9,592 nucleotides of DNA from JBGTKH01 sp041744735 (lineage in GTDB: Bacteria > Planctomycetota > Planctomycetia > Pirellulales > Pirellulaceae). The stretch is taken from positions 1 to 9,592 of the forward strand of contig JBGTKH010000598.1 of the NCBI GenBank assembly GCA_041744735.1, read 5' to 3'. A program made the position numbers and the translations under genes. Positions 1 to 6,008 of the stretch are shown one piece after another (position 1 is the first letter of the stretch; each line of letters starts with the position of its first letter). The notes below the pieces were generated by a model. That model was not told where the DNA came from. It saw only the letters and a program-made list of their open reading frames with translations, and made no database searches.

Positions 1-1
1 G

Positions 2-316
2 ATGACCGAATTCGACTGTCCCGACAACGCTTTCGCCACACCGCGCCGTGCGACCACCACCACGCCGCTGCAAGCGCTGACGCTGATGAACCACCGCTTC
101 ACGCTCGACATGGCCGGCTTTCTGGCCGAGCGGCTGACACAAGACGCCGGTGAAGGCGAGCCGCGTGCACAAGTCGAGCGTGCCTATATGCTGGCGTACG
201 CGCGATGGCCATCACCTAAAGAACAACAAGCGGCTTTGACACTGATCGATCAGCACGGCCTGCGTGCGTTTTGCCGCGCGTTGTTGAATTCGAATGAGTT
301 GATTTACGTGGACTAA
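2..316 (+). CDS. DUF1553 (PSD1) domain protein, C-terminal end (partial)
   Basis: This is the last 104 codons of a gene that enters from the left edge; the ATG at base 2 is probably internal. The visible part is the conserved tail of the DUF1553 family: a PRR-x-TTTTPLQALTLMN motif (about residues 14-30 of the fragment), a helix containing FLAERLTQDAG, an ERAYMLAYARWPSPKE segment, and the typical ending CRALLNSNELIYVD before TAA. Full members are large secreted planctomycete proteins, often with an N-terminal cytochrome c-like domain and DUF1549. Their biochemical role is not settled; links to breakdown of complex polysaccharides have been proposed. The partner DUF1501 gene lies downstream on the same strand but is separated by 516 bases holding a toxin-antitoxin remnant, where a short gap is usual. 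Family assignment is strong; function is unknown. Confidence 0.88.
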   Translation: MTEFDCPDNAFATPRRATTTTPLQALTLMNHRFTLDMAGFLAERLTQDAGEGEPRAQVERAYMLAYARWPSPKEQQAALTLIDQHGLRAFCRALLNSNELIYVD

Positions 317-392
317 ATCGCTCGGCGTCCCGTCAAGTATAATGTCAGACGGGGCGAAACTTGAGAGACCATTTGAAAGTGTGACACAAACA

Positions 393-611
393 ATGAGCGA
401 TTCCATTGCACAAATGACGAAGGCCGAGTTTCGCGAACTGATCGAAACAATCGTCGAGCAGAAACTGCTGGATGTGCTAGGTGATCCCGATCAGGGACTC
501 AAACTTCGCAAGGCTGTTGATGCTCGATTGAAGCGTCAGCGGGCAGCGGTCGCGACCGGCGAGCGTGGACGAGCGTTCGACGATGTTGCCGCGGAACATG
601 GATTGGAATAA
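393..611 (+). CDS. Small antitoxin-like protein of a RelE/ParE-type module
   Basis: A 72-residue charged, probably mostly helical protein with no signal peptide or membrane segment. The N-terminal part (MTKAEFRELIETIVEQKLLDVLGDPDQG) and the C-terminal GERGRAFDDVAAEHGLE resemble the small uncharacterised antitoxins found before RelE-type toxins in cyanobacteria and planctomycetes. This is from recalled family resemblance, not a search. An in-frame ATG at 342 would add 17 residues. I prefer 393 because the TKAEFREL core follows directly and a TATAAT-like hexamer (338-343) covers the 342 ATG; neither start has a clear Shine-Dalgarno. Its 3' end overlaps the start of the broken toxin frame by 14 bases, as in an intact antitoxin-toxin pair. 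By inference it would bind and neutralise the toxin and repress its own promoter. With the partner broken, it is an orphan antitoxin or is itself decaying. Confidence 0.6.
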   Translation: MSDSIAQMTKAEFRELIETIVEQKLLDVLGDPDQGLKLRKAVDARLKRQRAAVATGERGRAFDDVAAEHGLE

Positions 612-763
612 TGCCGTGTATGAGTTGCGTATCCTCGATGCGGCAATCCGCGCACAAGTTGCGAATTGGTGATTATCGAGTGATTTACGAGGTTCTGTCC
701 GACGAACTTGTAATTGTCGTTCACATGATCGGACATCGGCGTGAAATTTACCGAAATCCGTAG
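598..763 (+). pseudogene. RelE/ParE-family toxin, broken by internal out-of-frame deletion
   Basis: Two pieces of one RelE-like toxin are visible in different frames. From ATG 598 the reading begins MDWNNAVYELRILDAAIRAQ, which fits the first strand and helix start of the fold, but it stops at TGA (670-672). A second frame, open from ATG 611 to TAG 763, carries the C-terminal half: KLRIGDYRVIYEVLSDELV, then VVHMIGHRREIYRNP. This is the classic RelE/ParE strand core with the conserved GDYR and HRREIY segments. The pieces meet near 640-655. About 35-45 residues of the helical middle are missing compared with the usual 85-90 residue toxin, and the frame changes at the join. Complete toxins of this family cleave mRNA at the ribosome (RelE) or poison gyrase (ParE). 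This copy should be inactive, although a 50-residue peptide starting at 611 remains possible (its ATG overlaps the antitoxin stop as TAATG). Confidence 0.7.
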
Positions 764-832
764 CGCAACGTTCGCCATGATCGGTCGCACGTTGAATGCT
801 CTCGTACATCCCCGCGGTCAAAGGCGCGTGTC

Positions 833-2293
833 ATGAGTCGACGTCAACAGCAACACGACAATACTTCGATTGCTTTGTCGCGTCGCGCGTTTCTCGGTAA
901 CGCTTACAGCGGATTGGCCGGCGTTGGACTTGTGCATCTATTGCATGCGGAACTATTCGCCGCGAAAACTGCCGCGTGGCAACCGGGTCGCGGGCAGACT
1001 CATTTTCCTGCCAAAGCGCGCCGCGTGCTGCAGATCTTTTGTCCCGGTGCGGCGTCGCACATGGATTTGTGGGAGCACAAGCCAGAACTGGAGAAGTGGC
1101 ATGGCAAGCCGCTGCCGGGCGAGGAAAACATTCTCTCGTTTCAGGGACGCAACGGCAACCTGATGCAGAGCCCGTGGCCGTTTGTGCCGGCCGGCCAGAG
1201 CGGCAAGCTGATCTCCAGCATGTTGCCGCACATGGCGCAGCACGTGGACGACATCGCGTTCATTCACTCGATGACCTCCAAGACGAACACGCACGGACCC
1301 GGCTGCGTCTTCATGAACACCGGGCACGCCAGCGAAGGGTTTCCCAGTGCAGGGGCTTGGGCTAGTTACGCGCTGGGCAGCGCCAATGAAAACCTGCCGA
1401 CCTACGTGGCTCTGCCCGATCTGCGCGGCGAGCCGCCCAACGGCAAGGCAAACTGGAGCAACGGCTTTCTGCCCGCGCGGCATCAAGCGGTGATGATGAG
1501 CTCCGAGCAGCCGCTTCGCAATCTGGCGCGCCCCGCCGAAATTCCCGCCGACGAGGAAGCGGCAACTCGCGAGTTTCTGTCGCAACTGAATCGGCGGCAC
1601 GCGGCCGAGCATCCAGGTAACTCGGACCTGGCCGCGCGAATGGCGGCCTATGAATTGGCCGCGCGGATGCAGCTTTCGGCGCCCGAGGTATCCGATTTGG
1701 CGGCCGAACCTGAAACGATCCACAAGCTGTACGGCACCGGCGATGCGAACAAGCTGAAAGCGGCCTACGCGCGGAACTGTTTGCTGGCGCGGCGGCTGCT
1801 GGAGCGCGGCGTGCGTTACGTGAATCTGTACTGTGCCTCGCGCGCGTCGGGCGTTGACGGGCTGCTGAATTGGGACGCGCACAAAACGCTCAAGCCCGAC
1901 TACGAACGTCACTGCCCGATCTTCGACCAGCCGACCGCCGCACTGCTGACCGATCTGAAACAAAGCGGCTTGCTCGCCGACACGTTGGTCCTTTGGACCA
2001 CTGAATTCGGCCGCATGCCCACGCATCAGGCGGGCACCACCGGCCGCGATCATAATCCCGACGGCTTCACTTGCTGGATGATGGGCGCGGGAGTGAAAGG
2101 GGGAGTCAGCTTCGGCGCCACCGACGATTTCGGCCGCCGCGCCGCCGTGAATCCGACGACGGTGTGGGACTATTATGCCACCGTGCTGCACCTGCTGGGC
2201 TTCGATCACACGCAGCTAACCTACTACCACAACGGCTTCGCCCGCCGCTTGACCGACGTCCACGGCCAGGTGCTCAGCAACATTTTGGCCTAG
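833..2293 (+). CDS. DUF1501 domain protein, Tat-exported
   Basis: A complete 486-residue protein of about the usual family length. The N-terminus holds a twin-arginine signal, S16-R-R-A-F-L21, followed by a hydrophobic stretch (about 23-44), so export in folded form by the Tat system is expected. Family motifs in order: SHMDLWEHKPEL (75-86), HGPG (154-157), WDAH (347-350), TEFGRMP (390-396) and GRDHNPDGF (404-412). DUF1501 belongs to the alkaline-phosphatase/sulfatase-like fold group, and the D/H-rich motifs suggest a metal site, but no substrate is known. A weak AAAGG (820-824) eight bases before ATG 833 supports this start. The gene normally pairs with a DUF1553 gene, here the one ending at 316, and the two probably act together on the cell surface or in the periplasm. 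The stop codon TAG is part of the CTAG end of the palindromic element downstream. Confidence 0.93.
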   Translation: MSRRQQQHDNTSIALSRRAFLGNAYSGLAGVGLVHLLHAELFAAKTAAWQPGRGQTHFPAKARRVLQIFCPGAASHMDLWEHKPELEKWHGKPLPGEENILSFQGRNGNLMQSPWPFVPAGQSGKLISSMLPHMAQHVDDIAFIHSMTSKTNTHGPGCVFMNTGHASEGFPSAGAWASYALGSANENLPTYVALPDLRGEPPNGKANWSNGFLPARHQAVMMSSEQPLRNLARPAEIPADEEAATREFLSQLNRRHAAEHPGNSDLAARMAAYELAARMQLSAPEVSDLAAEPETIHKLYGTGDANKLKAAYARNCLLARRLLERGVRYVNLYCASRASGVDGLLNWDAHKTLKPDYERHCPIFDQPTAALLTDLKQSGLLADTLVLWTTEFGRMPTHQAGTTGRDHNPDGFTCWMMGAGVKGGVSFGATDDFGRRAAVNPTTVWDYYATVLHLLGFDHTQLTYYHNGFARRLTDVHGQVLSNILA

Positions 2294-2422
2294 TGCTTTG
2301 TCAAAACTAAAAAGTGGGGCAAGCATCCTGCTTGCCAACTCGATTTCCACGAGTAAACGCAAGCTGGAAGCTTACGCCACGTAACCGGCCGACCCTAAAA
2401 CTTAACTTTGACAAAGCACTAG
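2290..2422. mobile_element. MITE-like palindromic element between convergent genes
   Basis: A 133-bp element with perfect 16-bp terminal inverted repeats (2290-2305, CTAGTGCTTTGTCAAA, and 2407-2422). The ends are CTAG, so a TA dinucleotide (2291-2292 and 2420-2421) flanks a 127-bp core. TA duplication at CTAG is the known target habit of the IS630 family, so a non-autonomous IS630-type relic is a reasonable guess; no transposase is present. Inside are three smaller hairpins: 2318-2336 (8-bp stem, TCC loop), 2338-2354 (5-bp stem) and 2358-2376 (8-bp stem with one mismatch, GGA loop). The first and third are related to each other in inverted orientation. The element fills the whole gap between the converging DUF1501 and LRR genes and supplies both stop codons. 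If transcribed from either side it should fold strongly, so it may serve as a bidirectional terminator or mRNA end protector. Confidence 0.72.
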
Positions 2423-3210
2423 CGTTCGACCACAATGCCGGTCGTCTCTTCCAGATTATCCGCGGCCTCGTCGGACACGCCGATGACATTCTTGACCCAC
2501 AACTCTTGAAGCGCCGGCAATCGCTTCACGTGCTCGAGACCGGCGTCGGTGATCTGAGTATCATTCAGTCGCACGTTTTTGAGTTTGGGCAGCGGAGGAA
2601 TTGTTGACAGACCGGCGTCGTCGACATTCGTCTTGTCCAAACGCAGAGATTCAAGATTGACGAGGTCCTTCAAGCCGCCGAGCCCCGCGCCAGTCAGCGA
2701 GCAACCATCCAGCGTCAACGAATTCAGGTTCGTTAGTCTGGAGAGATGGACCAGTGAATTGTCGTCGATCTTTGTGTTGCTCAGATCCAGGCTCGTGAGC
2801 CTGGTCCACCCGGCAATTTCTGCGACCCCCTTGCCGGTAACGCCCGTCTGCGAGGCATTCAACACGGTGACGTTGACCAACGACTTGATATTCGCCAGTC
2901 CCGCATCGGTGACGTTTGAGCCGGAGATCACAATGGTCAAGACCTTACGTTGCTCATTCAGTTTCTGAGCGTATTCCGCGAGGGTTGCCAAATCAGCGTC
3001 TGTGCAGTCCTTCTTTTCAAGGGTGATCAAGTCGGTCAGTTGTTGAACGGACCAGCCTTTTTCTTGCAGTTGGCTGATTTCCTTCGGTGGATCTACGACA
3101 AAGCAGCCTCGGCACCCGGCAACGAGCAGAATAGCTAACAATAGAGTCCCGCCAAGAAATTGCGGTAGCGTGATGACGCGGCATGCGGCCGTTTTGTTCC
3201 TGCTTGTCAT
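2419..3210 (-). CDS. Leucine-rich-repeat lipoprotein
   Basis: A 263-residue protein with a lipoprotein signal: basic start, hydrophobic stretch (about 15-31) and lipobox V30-A-G-C33, so Cys33 is the expected lipidation site. After a linker (34-89) come seven repeats of 24 residues at 90-113, 114-137, 138-161, 162-185, 186-209, 210-233 and 234-258. Each follows the pattern LxxLxLxxTxIxDAGLxxLxxLxx, clearest in repeats 5 and 6 (LRLDKTNVDDAGL, VRLNDTQITDAGL). This is the planctomycete type of LRR, a curved protein-binding surface; the ligand is unknown. Start 3210 is supported by AAGGAAG (3215-3221), which overlaps the TAA stop of the lipase gene upstream. The 9-base gap and shared stop/Shine-Dalgarno imply one transcript and probably coupled translation. 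The TAG stop is formed by the CTAG end of the downstream palindromic element. Confidence 0.88.
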   Translation of the reverse strand: MTSRNKTAACRVITLPQFLGGTLLLAILLVAGCRGCFVVDPPKEISQLQEKGWSVQQLTDLITLEKKDCTDADLATLAEYAQKLNEQRKVLTIVISGSNVTDAGLANIKSLVNVTVLNASQTGVTGKGVAEIAGWTRLTSLDLSNTKIDDNSLVHLSRLTNLNSLTLDGCSLTGAGLGGLKDLVNLESLRLDKTNVDDAGLSTIPPLPKLKNVRLNDTQITDAGLEHVKRLPALQELWVKNVIGVSDEAADNLEETTGIVVER

Positions 3211-3219
3211 GATGCTTCC

Positions 3220-4056
3220 TTACTGGTTCGTCCGCTTCTTAATTTGGTTCTCGATTTGTTGGATGTAACCGAGCATAGAATGATCCTTGATCGCATTGAC
3301 GTGCAAACCAGTGATCCGCAAAATGAACGGGCTCGCACCAGCGATCACCATTTTCAGAAATGTCTCCCAGCCACTTTGGTCGTTCTTGAGATTGCCGTCT
3401 TTGTCGATGTAGTAATCCTGGCCGATGTGGTCGTATCCTAGCGGCAGGCGCGTTGCAAGGCGGGATACAATGTCTTCATTGTTGACGAACCGGAAGGATT
3501 GTGACCGAAACAGATTATTGAGATTCTTGACGAAATCGCCGTTGCCGACCCGCGGCGAACCAAAGGTGTAAAGACCGCGGACTTGCGTTTTCAATCCTGG
3601 AATCTGTGCCGGCTTTTCGAGAAACTTGGCCGTCGCCAGCGTCGCCAGTGCGGCACCCAAACTGTGCCCGGAAATCCACAGACCTTGTCCCGCGTCTTGA
3701 TAATCCTTAATCGCTTCCAGCACCTGAGCCCACACGGCGCTGAGCGCCAGTCCAAATCCCTCGTGAATCATCCCTAGCGGTCCGCCGGTCAAGCGGGCTT
3801 TCGCATCCGACAGCCAGTCGTCCAGATTTTTCTCCGTGCCGCGGAACACGGCGATCAGCGCCTTGTCATTGCCGGCGACAAACATCTGAGTTTCACCGAC
3901 GCTGATCATGCGAAAGCGGCGGAAACCCCACGACTTTAACATCCTGCGAATCTCTTTCTCGTCCGTGCTATAGACCAGCGATGATGCTCGGGCCAGCAGC
4001 AGGGCATTGGCCGGATCATATCCTGTCGCATCGGAATTGAACGGAGGATCGGACAT
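3220..4056 (-). CDS. Class 3 lipase family alpha/beta hydrolase
   Basis: A 278-residue protein matching the Lipase_3 family (fungal lipase-like) over most of its length. Visible landmarks: FRGT (71-74, oxyanion region), IHEGF (97-101), the nucleophile elbow G130-H-S-L-G134 with Ser132, YTFGSPRVGN (163-172), NNEDIVSRL (192-200) with likely acid Asp195, and His259 in DHSMLGY (258-264) as the likely catalytic base. All three triad members appear present, so it should be an active esterase/lipase; the substrate is not readable from sequence. No signal peptide is seen, so it is probably cytoplasmic, unlike its lipoprotein neighbour. Start 4056 is fixed by a strong GAGGAGG seven bases upstream. It is the first gene of the two-gene operon with the LRR lipoprotein, behind the promoter at 4107-4135. 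Confidence 0.9.
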   Translation of the reverse strand: MSDPPFNSDATGYDPANALLLARASSLVYSTDEKEIRRMLKSWGFRRFRMISVGETQMFVAGNDKALIAVFRGTEKNLDDWLSDAKARLTGGPLGMIHEGFGLALSAVWAQVLEAIKDYQDAGQGLWISGHSLGAALATLATAKFLEKPAQIPGLKTQVRGLYTFGSPRVGNGDFVKNLNNLFRSQSFRFVNNEDIVSRLATRLPLGYDHIGQDYYIDKDGNLKNDQSGWETFLKMVIAGASPFILRITGLHVNAIKDHSMLGYIQQIENQIKKRTNQ

Positions 4057-4063
4057 GATAGGG

Positions 4064-4070
4064 CCTCCTC
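4064..4070 (-). promoter_or_regulatory. Strong Shine-Dalgarno of the lipase gene
   Basis: On the minus strand the sequence reads GAGGAGG followed by a 7-base spacer and ATG (4056-4054). It is the strongest ribosome binding site in the window and decides the lipase start. Confidence 0.8.
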
Positions 4071-4106
4071 AGATTACAAAACGTGCGAATTGATAACCGG
4101 GAGTGT

Positions 4107-4135
4107 GGTATACGCCGCGGCGACTCTTGTGTCAA
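4107..4135 (-). promoter_or_regulatory. Sigma-70-like promoter of the lipase-LRR operon
   Basis: On the minus strand a perfect -35 box TTGACA (4135-4130) is followed by a 17-base spacer and TATACC (4112-4107), which matches four of six bases of TATAAT. Transcription would start near 4100, giving a leader of about 44 bases before the lipase ATG, with the GAGGAGG site within it. Position, spacing and orientation all fit; strength and use in this organism are inferred. Confidence 0.55.
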
Positions 4136-4159
4136 GTAGTTAGTGTGCGTTTGAAAACC

Positions 4160-4204
4160 GTAGCCGAAGTTGTGAAACGTCGGAACTCTCACGAGTTCCG
4201 CTAC
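4160..4204. repeat. REP-like double hairpin after the Nudix gene
   Basis: A 45-bp palindromic unit bounded by GTAGC (4160-4164) and GCTAC (4200-4204). It contains two hairpins that share three bases: CCGAAGTT-gtga-AACGTCGG (4164-4183, one mismatch) and CGGAACTC-tcac-GAGTTCCG (4181-4200, perfect 8-bp stem, 4-base loop). The two 24-base halves are diverged inverted copies of each other, agreeing at about 17 of 24 positions, so it looks like a pair of REP units placed tail to tail. It lies just past the Nudix stop and before the lipase promoter. It could end Nudix transcription, although only a short T run (TTTT) follows on the minus strand. Confidence 0.6.
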
Positions 4205-4206
4205 GC

Positions 4207-4226
4207 GGGGTTAACTGGGGTTAACT
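4207..4226. repeat. Tandem 10-bp duplication at the Nudix stop codon
   Basis: GGGGTTAACT occurs twice without a gap (4207-4216 and 4217-4226). On the minus strand the second copy met forms the TAA stop of the Nudix gene. Removing one copy would end the protein a codon later, at a TAG inside the GTAGC edge of the adjacent double hairpin, so the duplication barely changes the product. Confidence 0.7.
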
Positions 4227-4849
4227 GGCAGTTCGTGAAGGATGGCGATCAGTTCGCCGAGTATCATGCTGGTGGCGCCCCAAACGATATAATTGCTATA
4301 TTGAATGTGAGGGGCGCAAAACGAAAGGGCACGGCGCTGGATGATATGTTCGCCGTAATTGCTTGCGTCCAATAGCCCATGGATAGGCAGTTCAATCAGA
4401 TCGGCGACCTCATGCGCGTTGGGCCGGAAGTCGGGACGTTGCGTGGCCAGGGCAACGCAAGGCGTGACGAGAAAGTTGCTGGCGAAGACGTACAGCGGCG
4501 ACAACCGGCCGATCAGCCAAATGCCTTCCGCGGGCACGCCCAATTCCTCCTCCAATTCTCGCAGCGCCGCATGTTCGGTTGTTTCACTCGCTTCGGTCAT
4601 GCCGCCAGGGAAGCAGACCTGCCCGGCATGGTCGACCATATGCGCCGGCCGCAAGGTCAACGGCAGATGCCACTGGCCCCGGTGCGGATACAACAGCAAT
4701 ATCACCGCCGCCGCGCGCGCGTCCGGCGCCGCCGGACCATGATGGCGACCATAACATAGCTCCGGTGCAAACCGCGCTTGGGCCGTCTTGCCCGGCAATG
4801 GTCGTTCGAGCTGCGCGGCAAGCTGTTCCAAAAGTTCGTCATTGGTCAT
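4211..4849 (-). CDS. Nudix hydrolase, probable CoA pyrophosphatase type
   Basis: A 212-residue protein with a complete Nudix box at 83-105: G83, E89, R97-E98-L99, E101-E102, G104 and V105, exactly GX5EX7REUXEEXGU. E101 and E102 are the expected metal ligands. Just before it, LTLRPAHMVDHAGQVCFPGG (64-83) resembles the extra signature of the CoA pyrophosphatase subfamily (NudL/NUDT7-like), which splits CoA or acyl-CoA into phosphopantetheine and 3',5'-ADP. However, an arginine usual in that signature is replaced by Val72, so another nucleotide-diphosphate substrate is possible. No signal peptide is present, so it is cytoplasmic. The start is unusual: ATG 4849 lies inside a heptamer array in which every unit carries an ATG. 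It is the only one in frame without an intervening stop, because TGA occurs two codons upstream, and no Shine-Dalgarno is seen. It follows the MoxR gene by 74 bases and may be cotranscribed. Confidence 0.88.
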   Translation of the reverse strand: MTNDELLEQLAAQLERPLPGKTAQARFAPELCYGRHHGPAAPDARAAAVILLLYPHRGQWHLPLTLRPAHMVDHAGQVCFPGGMTEASETTEHAALRELEEELGVPAEGIWLIGRLSPLYVFASNFLVTPCVALATQRPDFRPNAHEVADLIELPIHGLLDASNYGEHIIQRRALSFCAPHIQYSNYIVWGATSMILGELIAILHELPVNPS

Positions 4850-4885
4850 TGGTCATTGGTCATTGGTCATTGGTCATTGGTCATT
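4840..4885. repeat. Heptamer tandem array (CATTGGT)6 over the Nudix start
   Basis: Six perfect copies of CATTGGT (4840-4881) plus CATT (4882-4885). Read on the minus strand it is a run of ATGACCA units with seven ATGs seven bases apart, so they rotate through all three frames. The second-last ATG (4849) starts the Nudix protein. The array occupies the place where its ribosome binding site should be, and lies between that gene and the MoxR stop. Confidence 0.95.
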
Positions 4886-4923
4886 TGCAAGACTGCGATG
4901 ACGCTTATACTCCAAGGGGCATA

Positions 4924-5955
4924 TCAACTCGCCACGACCGCGGCGACGACGGGTTGGTCGGCTTTCTCGGGCAGTTTTTCCAAGATCTCGAGCAGCACGT
5001 GGTCGGTGTCGATGCCTTCGGCTTGGGCCTCAAAGTTCAAGATCACGCGGTGCCGCAGCGCGGGCAGGTAGACGCGGCGGACGTCCTCGAAGCTGACGTT
5101 GTAGCGGCCTTCCAACAGGGCTCGCACTTTTGCCGCCAGCGCCATCGTTTGAGCGCCGCGCGGGCTGCTGCCCCAGCGGAGATATTGATTCGTGATCGGC
5201 AGCGCGAATTCGCCGCCGGGATGCGTGGCCAGCGCGAGCCGCACGATGTAGTCCTGCACGTGCTGCGCCAGGATCACGTCTCGAATCAGCTTTTGCCACT
5301 TCAGGATCTCCGCGCCGTCCATCACCTTTTCCGGCTCGATGGTGACGCCGCGCGTCGTGCGGTCGATGATCGTCGCCAACTCTTCCCGCGTGGAGTAACC
5401 CACGACCAGCTTGAAGAAGAAACGGTCGAGTTGCGCTTCGGGCAACGGGTACGTGCCCTCTTGCTCGATCGGATTCTGCGTGGCCATGACAAAGAACGGC
5501 TTTTCCAAAACGAACCGATTGCCGGACACGGTGACGGTGCCTTCCTGCATTGTCTCTAACAGCGCCGATTGTGTTTTCGGCGTGGCGCGGTTGATTTCGT
5601 CGGCCAGGCAGATCTGCGTGAAGATGGGGCCGTGCTGGAATTCAAACACGCGGCGACCTTCGGGTGTTTCCACCACCATATTCGTGCCGAGGATGTCAGC
5701 GGGCATTAAGTCGGGCGTAAATTGAATGCGGTTAAATTTTAGATCGAGGGCTTGGGCCAGCGTGCGGACGAGCAAGGTCTTGCCCAGCCCCGGCACACCC
5801 TCCAGCAAGCAATGCCCGCCGACCAACATACAGGTCAACACGCCATGCACGATTTCGTCGTGCCCGACAATCACTCGGCCAATTTGTTCGCGTAGCGATG
5901 TATATCGAAGCCGAAATTCCTCAGCCTGCTTCTGCATGGACTGGCCGATGCTCAT
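4924..5955 (-). CDS. MoxR-family AAA+ ATPase
   Basis: A complete 343-residue protein of the usual MoxR length. It shows Walker A G53-VPGLGK-T60, Walker B ending D119-E120 in ICLADEINRATPKTQ, sensor 1 N161 in MATQNPIEQEGTYPLPEAQLDRF (R178 is a likely arginine finger), and a sensor-2-like SPRGAQ (264-269, R266). The C-terminal helical lid covers about 225-330. MoxR ATPases act in the cytoplasm as chaperone-like remodelling enzymes for VWA-domain partners, in metal insertion, envelope assembly or stress tolerance. The natural partner here is the VWA membrane protein encoded upstream on the same strand. Start 5955 is supported by AGGAG (5965-5961) five bases before ATG. The 119-base gap from the VWA stop holds a long hairpin, so MoxR expression may be attenuated or separately stabilised. 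Family and activity are near certain; the client is unknown. Confidence 0.96.
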   Translation of the reverse strand: MSIGQSMQKQAEEFRLRYTSLREQIGRVIVGHDEIVHGVLTCMLVGGHCLLEGVPGLGKTLLVRTLAQALDLKFNRIQFTPDLMPADILGTNMVVETPEGRRVFEFQHGPIFTQICLADEINRATPKTQSALLETMQEGTVTVSGNRFVLEKPFFVMATQNPIEQEGTYPLPEAQLDRFFFKLVVGYSTREELATIIDRTTRGVTIEPEKVMDGAEILKWQKLIRDVILAQHVQDYIVRLALATHPGGEFALPITNQYLRWGSSPRGAQTMALAAKVRALLEGRYNVSFEDVRRVYLPALRHRVILNFEAQAEGIDTDHVLLEILEKLPEKADQPVVAAVVAS

Positions 5956-6008
5956 AGATGCTCCTGATCGTAGATAAAGGATGAAAGATGACGGAAGAAA
6001 GAGGTCTG

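Noticed and set aside
477..821. A 114-codon minus-strand frame over the antitoxin-toxin region
   Set aside because: The plus strand reads recognisable antitoxin and RelE pieces; the minus frame shows no family features.
953..2209. A 418-codon open frame on the minus strand opposite the DUF1501 gene
   Set aside because: It is an antisense shadow of a well-supported gene in GC-rich DNA. The translation is low-complexity, Arg/Gly/Val/His-rich, with no recognisable motif.
4840..4885. Phase-variable frame switch of the Nudix gene
   Set aside because: The start codon lies in the penultimate unit next to the coding region and every unit carries an ATG, so adding or losing units would not change the reading frame of the protein.
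4579..5559. A 326-codon plus-strand frame across the Nudix and MoxR genes
   Set aside because: It runs antisense to two clear genes and through the heptamer array, giving a repeated HWSLVIG peptide. The composition is typical of a shadow frame.
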